Positions 1 through 6,409 of a stretch of DNA of 7,423 bases are shown here, in pieces (the stretch's first letter is position 1; each line of letters begins with the position of its first letter). The position numbers were made by a program, and so were the translations under genes. Below the pieces are notes generated by a model, which had not been told where the DNA came from, made no database searches, and saw only the letters and a program-made list of their open reading frames with translations. Origin of the DNA: Bacteroidales bacterium (GTDB taxonomy: Bacteria > Bacteroidota > Bacteroidia > Bacteroidales > UBA3663); assembly GCA_004557315.1 (NCBI GenBank), contig SFEH01000104.1, forward strand, positions 1 to 7,423, written 5' to 3'.

Positions 1-323
1 GTTGAGTTGCTCGATGAGAGAGGACCGAAAGTAGAGCTGGCACGGTCAAGCAGTTCGCCCGACTTGTCGAGAGGTGCGATGACATTGGCAAAAGTAGGCT
101 CGTCCTGACAATCGATGATGGCCTGGATCTCTGCCTTCTCCTCCTCCATGCCCTTGATCATAGCCTCACGAAAATTGTCGATGGTGATCTGGTCGAAAGG
201 TGGAATGCCGTAAGGAGTGTTGAACTCCGAGAACAGCGGATTGGTGCTCTGCTCCTTATTGCCCGAACAAGAAGAGAGACCAAGGGCTGCAACAACAGCA
301 GCGGTCATGATGATTTTGTTCAT
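1..323 (-). CDS. dcp: Peptidyl-dipeptidase Dcp-like M3 metallopeptidase, lipoprotein, N-terminal part only
   Basis: This is the 5' end of a leftward gene; 107 codons are visible before the window edge and none is a stop. The start is the ATG at 323-321. The product begins with a lipoprotein signal: basic MNK, a hydrophobic stretch, then the lipobox LSSC with the predicted lipidated Cys19. After a short polar linker, a segment reading NPLFSEFNTPYGIPPFDQI (about residues 28-46) and the following helix resemble the N-terminus of Bacteroidota Dcp, M3-family zinc peptidases that remove dipeptides from peptide C-termini. The catalytic HExxH site would lie far beyond the edge, so activity cannot be judged. 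The leader has no Shine-Dalgarno sequence, and no Bacteroidota promoter is visible before it. It faces the same way as nfnAB but is separated from it by the large inverted repeat. The family call rests on recalled N-terminal similarity only. Confidence 0.78.
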   Translation of the reverse strand, partial: MNKIIMTAAVVAALGLSSCSGNKEQSTNPLFSEFNTPYGIPPFDQITIDNFREAMIKGMEEEKAEIQAIIDCQDEPTFANVIAPLDKSGELLDRASSTFGPLSSSNS

Positions 324-341
324 AATTTTGCTTTATTTGGG

Positions 342-377
342 GAAGATAAAGAAGTTAAAGAAGATAAAGGAGATAAA
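342..377 (+). repeat. Tandem repeat, four 9-bp units (left arm)
   Basis: Four units in exact register: GAAGATAAA, GAAGTTAAA, GAAGATAAA, GGAGATAAA, followed by GAC. The consensus is GRAGWTAAA. The array makes up nearly the whole left arm of the inverted repeat. Confidence 0.85.
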
Positions 378-436
378 GACAATAGTTGCATCGTCTGATA
401 ATAATAAAGAGAAAAGAGAATACTAACACATTTGTC

Positions 437-472
437 TTTATCTCCTTTATCTTCTTTAACTCCTTTATCTTC
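437..472 (-). repeat. Tandem repeat, four 9-bp units (right arm)
   Basis: Read on the minus strand, this holds GAAGATAAA, GGAGTTAAA, GAAGATAAA, GGAGATAAA and then GAC. These are the same four units in the same order as the left arm, with one base changed in the second unit. The shared unit order implies that one arm was copied as a block, rather than each array arising independently. Confidence 0.85.
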
Positions 473-488
473 CTTTATTCTCGATAAT

Positions 489-1955
489 TCAAGAAAGATA
501 CTCATGCATATGAGCTGCAGCACGACGTCCGTCGCCCATTGCGAGGATTACGGTTGCGCCACCACGCACGATGTCACCACCAGCAAAGACATCCTTGACA
601 TCCGATTGCATAGTCTCCTCGCTTACGACGATAGTGCCCTTACGCGAGATCTCAAGACCCTTGAACTCTGATGGGATGATTGGGTTTGGTGAAACACCGA
701 TTGCCACGATGACGAGGTCTGCTGGGATAGTCTCGGTCTTTCCCTCGACTGCCACAGGACTGCGACGGCCTGATGCGTCAGGCTCGCCAAGCTCCATTAC
801 CTGAAGCACAGCCTCCTTGACACGTCCGTTCTCGTCGGCAATATATTCGATTGGGTTGTGGAGCACGTGGAAGTCGATGCCCTCCTCCATTGCGTGGTGA
901 ACCTCCTCGGCACGTGCAGGGAGCTCTTCGAGACCACGACGATAGACGAGAGTGACAGTCTCTGCACCCATGCGCTTAGCTGTGCGGGCTGAGTCCATGG
1001 CTGTGTTACCACCACCACACACTACGACATGCTTGCCCTTGAGCACAGGAGTGTCGAAGCCCTGACCGCGACCTGCACCCATGAGGTTGATGCGTGTGAG
1101 GTATTCGTTAGATGACATCACGCCGATAGCGTTCTCGCCTGGGATGTTCATGAAGCGAGGCAGACCAGCACCCGAACCTACGAAGATACCGTCGAAGCCC
1201 ATCTCATGGAGCTGATCATAGCTCACTGTCTTGCCCACGATGACATCTGGCTGGAAGTTGACGCCCATCTCACGCATGATGTTGATCTCTGCATCGACCA
1301 CGCTATTAGGCAGACGGAACTCTGGAATACCATACTTCAATACACCACCGATCTCGTGAAGTGCCTCGAAGACTGTAACATCGTAGCCGAACTTGACCAT
1401 ATCGGCAGCAAATGCGAGTCCTGAAGGACCTGATCCAACGACACATACCTTCTTGCCGTTCTTTGGAGCACATTCAGGAGCCTGCATGTGTCCGCTTGTG
1501 CGCTCATAGTCGGCTGCAAAACGCTCGAGATAGCCGATAGCCACAGGCTTCTGCTTCATCTTTAGCTTGATGCACTGACCTTCGCACTGCTTCTCCTGTG
1601 GGCAGACACGACCGCACACTGCTGGGAGGCTCGATGTCTGCTTTATGGTCTTGGCAGCCTCAAGGAACTCGCCCTTCTCGATATGCTTGATGAATGTAGG
1701 GATATTGATGCCTACAGGACAGCCCTTCATACATGATGGATCAGGGCAGTCGAGACAGCGCTGTGCCTCCTGCACAGCCATCTTCTCGGTGAGACCCTGC
1801 TGTACTTCTTCGGTGAAAGTAGTTACACGATATTCTGGTGTCAACTCTGGCATCTTCACACGCTCGATAGCGCCACGCTCCTTTGCTGGGATTGCCTTGC
1901 GGAGCTCTTCACGCCATGGCTCATTTCGCAGAGCCTTTATTTCTTCAAGTGTCAT
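489..1955 (-). CDS. nfnB: NfnB-type large subunit, NADH-dependent ferredoxin:NADP+ oxidoreductase (GltD-like; often named NADPH-dependent glutamate synthase)
   Basis: The product has 488 aa, is complete, and belongs to the GltD/dihydropyrimidine-dehydrogenase flavoprotein family. The N-terminal domain holds eight cysteines for two [4Fe-4S] clusters: C67, C70, C75, C79, C114, C118, C124 and C128. Glu144 in the LERFAAD stretch sits where this family often supplies a non-cysteine ligand. A first Rossmann motif (VVGSGPSG, 172-179) binds FAD, a second (GGGNTAMD, 314-321) binds NADPH, and FAGGDIVRGG (458-467) closes the FAD site. Its partner nfnA ends 15 nt upstream of this ATG, and that pairing points to the NfnAB complex. 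That cytoplasmic enzyme couples NADPH oxidation to reduction of NAD+ and ferredoxin by flavin-based electron bifurcation, or runs in reverse. A GltD role in glutamate synthesis is less likely because no gltB large subunit is adjacent. Sulfide dehydrogenase (SudAB) is another name for the same fold pair. The family is certain; the physiological reaction is inferred. Confidence 0.9.
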   Translation of the reverse strand: MTLEEIKALRNEPWREELRKAIPAKERGAIERVKMPELTPEYRVTTFTEEVQQGLTEKMAVQEAQRCLDCPDPSCMKGCPVGINIPTFIKHIEKGEFLEAAKTIKQTSSLPAVCGRVCPQEKQCEGQCIKLKMKQKPVAIGYLERFAADYERTSGHMQAPECAPKNGKKVCVVGSGPSGLAFAADMVKFGYDVTVFEALHEIGGVLKYGIPEFRLPNSVVDAEINIMREMGVNFQPDVIVGKTVSYDQLHEMGFDGIFVGSGAGLPRFMNIPGENAIGVMSSNEYLTRINLMGAGRGQGFDTPVLKGKHVVVCGGGNTAMDSARTAKRMGAETVTLVYRRGLEELPARAEEVHHAMEEGIDFHVLHNPIEYIADENGRVKEAVLQVMELGEPDASGRRSPVAVEGKTETIPADLVIVAIGVSPNPIIPSEFKGLEISRKGTIVVSEETMQSDVKDVFAGGDIVRGGATVILAMGDGRRAAAHMHEYLS

Positions 1956-1970
1956 TGACTTTCTTTTTTC

Positions 1971-2789
1971 TTAACAATTTAACTTTTCCATAGCCTCTGT
2001 TTCCTCGGCCTTGTATGCTTTCATACGCATCATCATCTCGTTGAAATCTACCTGATGAGCATCGAATTCTGGTCCATCGACGCAGACAAACTTTGTCTTG
2101 CCGCCTACGGTGACACGGCATGCGCCACACATACCTGTACCATCGACCATGATGGTATTGAGCGAAACGATGGTTGGAACCTCGTACTTCTGTGTGAGGA
2201 GGCTCACGAACTTCATCATGATGGTAGGGCCGATACATACTACCTTATCGACCTTCTCGCGCTGGATCACCTGCTCGACACCTGTTGTCACCAGACCCTT
2301 CTGGCCGTATGAGCCATCGTCGGTCATGATGATCACCTCGTCGCTGCTGGCACGCATCTCGTCCTCAAGGATGATGAGATCCTTGGTGCGGGCTGCAAGC
2401 ACCACGATGACCTTGTTGCCAGCCTCGTGCATAGCCTTCACGATAGGAAGCAGAGGAGCCACGCCTACACCACCACCGCAGCACACTACGGTGCCGTAGT
2501 TCTGGATGTCGGTAGCATGACCGAGAGGACCTACGACATCGTGGAACATGTCGCCCTCATTGAGCTGAATCATACGAGTAGAGCTTGCGCCTACTGCCTG
2601 AACTACGAGCGTGATAGTGCCACGCTCAACGTCGCTGTCAGCGATGGTGAGTGGAATGCGCTCACCTTTCTCGTCAAGACGTACGATCACAAAGTGACCA
2701 GCCTTGCGACTTCTCGCGATGAGAGGTGCCTCTACTTCGAAACAAGCCACCTTCTCGCTGAACATTTTTTTGCTTACAATCTTGTTCAT
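1971..2789 (-). CDS. nfnA: NfnA-type small subunit, FAD/[2Fe-2S] NAD(H)-binding reductase (sulfide/dihydroorotate dehydrogenase-like)
   Basis: The product belongs to the ferredoxin-NADP+ reductase superfamily and resembles the PyrK and SudB electron-transfer subunits. The ATG at 2789 gives 272 aa and a natural start, MNKIVSKK. An in-frame TTG two codons upstream (2795) is possible but less likely. In this ATG numbering the FAD-binding RIPLTIAD is at 44-51, the nucleotide-binding glycine-rich GGGVGVAP at 105-112, and a C-terminal [2Fe-2S] site at about 216-236. That site comprises D216, C221, C224 and C236 in MVDGTGMCGACR and FVCVDG. NfnA proteins use an unusual Asp plus three Cys to hold this cluster, and exactly that set is present. 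The subunit is expected to exchange electrons with NAD(H) and pass them to NfnB, whose gene follows after 15 nt. It lies first in the operon, behind a strong promoter match at 2874-2905. Confidence 0.9.
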   Translation of the reverse strand: MNKIVSKKMFSEKVACFEVEAPLIARSRKAGHFVIVRLDEKGERIPLTIADSDVERGTITLVVQAVGASSTRMIQLNEGDMFHDVVGPLGHATDIQNYGTVVCCGGGVGVAPLLPIVKAMHEAGNKVIVVLAARTKDLIILEDEMRASSDEVIIMTDDGSYGQKGLVTTGVEQVIQREKVDKVVCIGPTIMMKFVSLLTQKYEVPTIVSLNTIMVDGTGMCGACRVTVGGKTKFVCVDGPEFDAHQVDFNEMMMRMKAYKAEETEAMEKLNC

Positions 2790-2792
2790 TTC

Positions 2793-2804
2793 CAATAATT
2801 ATTG
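2793..2804. repeat. 12-bp perfect palindrome next to the nfnA start
   Basis: CAATAATTATTG equals its own reverse complement and ends 3 nt before the nfnA ATG, inside the expected 5' leader. It could be a regulator half-site pair or a weak hairpin over the translation start. The region is very AT-rich, so chance is a fair alternative. Confidence 0.4.
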
Positions 2805-2873
2805 TGTTTATTAATTGCTTTCTGAATTAAAACAAACCTGAAAATGCTTTAATTTTACCTTAAAAGACACGCG

Positions 2874-2905
2874 CAAATATAAACATTTATTAAATAATGA
2901 CCAAA
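2874..2905 (-). promoter_or_regulatory. Bacteroidota-type promoter for nfnAB
   Basis: On the minus strand, TTTG (2905-2902) and TATATTTG (2881-2874) are separated by 20 nt. This matches the Bacteroidota sigma-ABfr form TTTG...TAnnTTTG fully at both boxes. Transcription would begin near 2869, giving a leader of about 80 nt before the nfnA ATG. Confidence 0.75.
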
Positions 2906-2917
2906 TTTTCTGCAACG

Positions 2918-2952
2918 TTTTGATGGCATTTGAGAGATTTTTACTATATTTG
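2918..2952 (+). promoter_or_regulatory. Bacteroidota-type promoter for the patatin-queA-Smr genes
   Basis: TTTTG (2918-2922) and TATATTTG (2945-2952) are 22 nt apart on the plus strand. The -7 box is a full match; the spacing is at the long end of the usual range. The predicted transcript start near 2957 leaves only about 14 nt before the ATG at 2971, and it excludes the upstream in-frame TTG/ATG codons at 2920-2925 as the real start. Confidence 0.72.
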
Positions 2953-2970
2953 CGCACGTATATTATAAAT

Positions 2971-5133
2971 ATGATAAGACTCTTTTACACGATTTTGGCA
3001 TTTTGTGTAGCAATTTTCGCTGCCAATGCCCAAAACAATAGCAATGTGAACAAGGACAAAAAGCGACCTACCGTAGCTTTGGTCCTGGCTGGTGGCGGTG
3101 CCAAGGGCATGGCTCATCTCGGCGCGATCAAGGTGATCGAGTCGTGCGGTATTCCTATTGACATAATCGTGGGTACTTCGATGGGCTCAATCGTGGGAGG
3201 TCTATACAGCATTGGATACACGTCGGACGAATTATTGGAGATTGCACGCGAGACCGACTGGCTCAACCTCATACTCGACAAGCCCGACTTCGGCAGCGAA
3301 CTGCTCACGGCAAAAAAGAACAACGAGAACTTTCTCCTTCGGGTGTCGCTCGACCGTTCACGCGTGCTTTCGAGCACTGGCGGCGGTGGCATCATCGACG
3401 GCAGGAACATCTCGCTGCTGTTCAATCATCTCACCGACGGACTGCCCGACAACAGCGACTTCAGCAAGTTCCCTATCCGCTTCGCATGCGTAGCTACCAA
3501 TGCCGTCACGGGCGAGAAACATGTGTTCCACGAGGGCAATCTCGTCACGGCTATGCGAAGCAGCATGGCCATCCCATCGGTGTTTACTCCTGTCAAGGTG
3601 GGCGATGCTACCCTCGTCGATGGCTTTGTGGTCGATAACTATCCAGTGGATGTGGCACGAGATATGGGTGCCGACATTATCATCGGCGTTGACCTTGTGA
3701 CTCCCATGACAGAAGATCAGCTCGCCAACAGCGCATTCGACATCATGATGCGCATGCTCGACTTCAACAGCATGGAGCTCTACAAGGCTAACAAGGAAGA
3801 TACCGACATCTATATCCCAGTCAATACTGAAGGCTACACTGCAGCAAGCTTCTCTGCCGCAGCAATCGATTCGCTCATTGAGAGAGGCAAGGAAGCTGCC
3901 GTGGCTAATATCGATTCGCTCTACAGACTTGCAGAACATCTCGGCATCGACCAGTCGGCAGGCGTAAGCCGCACACGCATGAGCTGCGTGAATTACTGCA
4001 CGAGCAATGCCGATGTCCATAAGGAGATTTATGATGAAGCCGACGAAGATGTCAGCATCATCAAGACCGACAGCCTTGGCATGATCGACTTCACAGAGAC
4101 ACTGAAGAGCAGCTACCACTTCGCAAAGCATGTGTTCCAGCACGGAGCGCTCAGCCTTGGATGCCGTTTTGACAATCAGGAATATGCGGCGATGCAACTG
4201 TCAATCGATGCGCGCCTGCTGCGAAGAAGCATGATCGACTTGAATATCTACGGACGTCTGGGTGCAAGGATGGTGGGTGGTATCTCGATTGCTCATATCT
4301 TCAAGAACGAAAGCAAGATAGAGTCGGGCTACTCTTTTGCCAAGAAAGATATGTCATGCTACTTCAAGGGCTTCCGCATTGCCGATTTGAGCGATTATCA
4401 TCAGCGCTTCATCATGCGCTACAAGAAAGAATATAATAAGGTGGGATATTCATTAGGGCTGCGATACGATGTTGACCGATACCGCAATCTCCTTTTCCAT
4501 AAGGATGTGGCTGTCATAGCTCCCGATCTGAACAAGGAGAAATATTTCACCTATTTCGTAAAGGCAGAGTTCAACAACCTCGACTCTCAATATTTCCCGA
4601 CACGAGGCACTCAAACCGAAGCAAAGGCTGAATTGATATCGAGCAACCTTTATGAATTCCACAACTACGCCATGTTCCCTGTCTTCACATTCAAATGGCG
4701 CACGTCGTTCTCTCCCAACCGTAGGTTCTCGTTCATCCCTCATGCGTCAACACGCATCATCTGTCCGGGTGATGCTCACGTACCGTTTGCCCTTAAGAAC
4801 TTCTTCGGAGGTCTGCACAATGGCCTGATGAAGGATCAGCAGATGGAAGTGGCAGGCGTGCCGTTCCTCGAGATTGTAGATTCAAAGGCGGTCAATGTGG
4901 CGGGCTTCGACTTGCAGCAACGCATGGGTGGCAACCACTTCATCGTGGCGAAATTCGACGCTATGTCACTCTGCAACAACATCGACCATGCGCTCGACAA
5001 AGAGGCTCTCTTCTGGGGTTGCAACCTCGGCTATCACTATCGAGGCGTGGCTGGTCCAATCTCTCTGATCGGCACGTGGAGCAATCGTACTAAAGAAACA
5101 GGAATTATTCTTAATGTAGGTTATTATTTTTAA
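2971..5133 (+). CDS. Patatin-like phospholipase with C-terminal outer-membrane beta-barrel
   Basis: The start at 2971 (720 aa) is chosen over in-frame codons at 2920 and 2923 because the promoter -7 box lies at 2945-2952 and because translation from 2971 opens directly with a signal peptide. That peptide is MIRLFYTILAFCVAIFAANA, with cleavage likely before Gln21. The patatin domain spans about 33-318: oxyanion-hole GGGAKG (41-46), nucleophile elbow GTSMG with Ser70, and the dyad Asp217 in VDGF. The region from about 393 to the end has the alternating strands of a bacterial surface-antigen (Omp85-like) barrel and ends in GYYF, the C-terminal aromatic typical of barrels inserted by BamA. This order is that of PlpD/type Vd-like proteins and predicts an envelope lipid acyl hydrolase whose exact lipid is unknown. 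The segment joining the two domains is short (see findings). It is followed after 4 nt by queA. Confidence 0.9.
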   Translation: MIRLFYTILAFCVAIFAANAQNNSNVNKDKKRPTVALVLAGGGAKGMAHLGAIKVIESCGIPIDIIVGTSMGSIVGGLYSIGYTSDELLEIARETDWLNLILDKPDFGSELLTAKKNNENFLLRVSLDRSRVLSSTGGGGIIDGRNISLLFNHLTDGLPDNSDFSKFPIRFACVATNAVTGEKHVFHEGNLVTAMRSSMAIPSVFTPVKVGDATLVDGFVVDNYPVDVARDMGADIIIGVDLVTPMTEDQLANSAFDIMMRMLDFNSMELYKANKEDTDIYIPVNTEGYTAASFSAAAIDSLIERGKEAAVANIDSLYRLAEHLGIDQSAGVSRTRMSCVNYCTSNADVHKEIYDEADEDVSIIKTDSLGMIDFTETLKSSYHFAKHVFQHGALSLGCRFDNQEYAAMQLSIDARLLRRSMIDLNIYGRLGARMVGGISIAHIFKNESKIESGYSFAKKDMSCYFKGFRIADLSDYHQRFIMRYKKEYNKVGYSLGLRYDVDRYRNLLFHKDVAVIAPDLNKEKYFTYFVKAEFNNLDSQYFPTRGTQTEAKAELISSNLYEFHNYAMFPVFTFKWRTSFSPNRRFSFIPHASTRIICPGDAHVPFALKNFFGGLHNGLMKDQQMEVAGVPFLEIVDSKAVNVAGFDLQQRMGGNHFIVAKFDAMSLCNNIDHALDKEALFWGCNLGYHYRGVAGPISLIGTWSNRTKETGIILNVGYYF

Positions 5134-5137
5134 TGAT

Positions 5138-6382
5138 ATGATAAATCCAAGAAACATCGAAATCAAATCATACGATTATGAATTGCCCGATGAGCGAATA
5201 GCCAAGTATCCGCTGGCCGAACGCGACCAGTCAAAACTTCTCATCTGGAGAAATGGCGAGATAGAACAGAAAAAATTCTTCGACCTGCCTGATCAGATTC
5301 CCGCAGGCAGCCTGATAGTGTTCAACAATACCCGCGTGATTCAGGCCCGACTGCATTTCCACAAAGAGACAGGTGCCCTGATCGAGGTGTTCTGTCTTGA
5401 ACCTGAAGCTCCGCGCGACTATCAGCAGAACTTCGCTTCAGAACATGAATGCACGTGGACATGCCTCGTGGGCAATAGCAAGAAATGGAAGGATGGCGCT
5501 CTGTCGCAGACTATTACAGTCGATGGCGAAGAGGTGGTTCTGAACTGCGAACGTGCCAGCGTCAATGGTGCTTCGCAGAAGATTCATTTCTTCTGGGATA
5601 AGCCAGTGAGCTTTGCCAAGATTCTCGATGCCATAGGCGAACTGCCTATACCGCCATATCTGAACCGTGCGACCGAAGAGAAAGACAAGCAGACCTACCA
5701 GACTGTCTATAGCCGCATCAAGGGTTCTGTGGCAGCCCCTACTGCAGGCCTGCATTTCACAGAAAAGGAGCTTCAGGCTCTGCGCGACAAGAATGTCGAT
5801 CTGCAATATATCACCCTGCATGTGGGTGCAGGTACTTTCAAGCCTGTCAAAAGCGACACTATCGAAGGCCATGACATGCATACGGAGTTCATCTCGGTGC
5901 CAAAGTCGGTGATCGTGCGAATAGCCGAACATCTCAAGACCAGCGACTCCCCTCTCGTGGCAGTGGGTACAACATCGGTGCGCACTCTCGAAAGCCTTTA
6001 TTACATAGGTAACAAGATTGCCAAGAATCCTGAAGCTCATGCCGAGGAACTGGTAGTACACCAATGGGAACCTTACGACTTCTCATACACAATGACAGAG
6101 GTCGAGGCTTTGGAACAAATCATTGCCTATTTGGAGCGGAATAATATGGATAATCTTGTGACTGCCACTCAAATCCTCATTGCTCCGGGATTCCAGTACC
6201 GTCTGGTCAAGACCATCGTCACCAATTTCCACATGCCGCAGAGCACGCTCCTGCTGCTCGTGTCAGCTTTCATCGACGGTGATTCGCTCGAAGGTCCAAA
6301 CTGGCACCGCATTTATCAATACGCACTGGACAATGAGTTCCGCTTCCTTTCGTATGGTGACTCAAGCATTTTGTTCAGATAA
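5138..6382 (+). CDS. queA: S-adenosylmethionine:tRNA ribosyltransferase-isomerase (long-form QueA)
   Basis: QueA transfers and rearranges the ribosyl part of SAM onto preQ1 at the wobble base of GUN-anticodon tRNAs, making epoxyqueuosine. Family signatures run the full length: ELPDERIAKYPLAERDQSKLL (15-35), NNTRVIQARL (63-72), the highly conserved AAPTAGLHF (199-207), LHVGAGTFKPV (227-237), GTTSVRTLES (277-286), GFQYRLVKTIVTNFHMPQST (351-370) and FRFLSYGDSS near the end. At 414 aa it is clearly longer than the E. coli enzyme (about 356 aa). The extra length lies mainly at about 287-342, between GTTSVRTLES and GFQY, with a smaller addition near 90-115. The ATG at 5138 lies 4 nt past the patatin stop, so the two are probably cotranscribed and translationally close. 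The upstream ATG overlapping the patatin stop (5133) is in another frame and stops at once. The family is certain; an altered substrate for the long form cannot be excluded. Confidence 0.93.
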   Translation: MINPRNIEIKSYDYELPDERIAKYPLAERDQSKLLIWRNGEIEQKKFFDLPDQIPAGSLIVFNNTRVIQARLHFHKETGALIEVFCLEPEAPRDYQQNFASEHECTWTCLVGNSKKWKDGALSQTITVDGEEVVLNCERASVNGASQKIHFFWDKPVSFAKILDAIGELPIPPYLNRATEEKDKQTYQTVYSRIKGSVAAPTAGLHFTEKELQALRDKNVDLQYITLHVGAGTFKPVKSDTIEGHDMHTEFISVPKSVIVRIAEHLKTSDSPLVAVGTTSVRTLESLYYIGNKIAKNPEAHAEELVVHQWEPYDFSYTMTEVEALEQIIAYLERNNMDNLVTATQILIAPGFQYRLVKTIVTNFHMPQSTLLLLVSAFIDGDSLEGPNWHRIYQYALDNEFRFLSYGDSSILFR

Positions 6383-6409
6383 TTCTGGTAATAAACAATT
6401 TGAAATACA

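Larger units (their letters stand above)
341..473. repeat. Long inverted repeat: 40-bp arms, 39/40 matching, 53-bp spacer
   Basis: The left arm is 341-380 and the right arm 434-473. The reverse complement of the right arm differs from the left arm at one position (base 352 on the left, A against G). The match stops abruptly at both ends, and the spacer 381-433 is AT-rich and not itself symmetrical. One strand of each arm is rich in purines (GGAGATAAAG type) and the other in pyrimidines. It begins 15 nt past the nfnB stop and ends 17 nt before the dcp ATG, so it fills nearly all of that gap. In RNA it would form a very long stem, so it may act as a terminator or mRNA-end stabiliser for nfnAB, but there is no following T-run of the classical kind. 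It may also belong to a dispersed family of palindromic elements; that is inference. Confidence 0.9.

Noticed and set aside
341..473. CRISPR-like array
   Set aside because: The units are 9 bp and contiguous, with no unique spacers. The structure is tandem units in two inverted blocks, not direct repeats with spacers.
217..523. Short open frames on both strands across the 324-488 gap
   Set aside because: They arise because the 9-bp repeat arrays lack stops in these frames. The translations are low-complexity repeats of Lys/Glu/Asp or Leu/Ser, and the frames overlap the real dcp and nfnB genes.
2790..2873. Riboswitch in the roughly 80-nt nfnA leader
   Set aside because: The leader is AT-rich with no stable stems or conserved aptamer sequence that I can recognise.
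3358..4197. An 840-bp open frame antisense to the patatin gene
   Set aside because: It lies fully opposite a well-supported gene, its translation is rich in His, Cys and Ala with no domain signature, and it has no promoter. It is a by-product of the codon usage on the other strand.
5438..6064. A 627-bp open frame antisense to queA
   Set aside because: It lies opposite conserved QueA motifs, and its own translation has no recognisable motif or initiation context.
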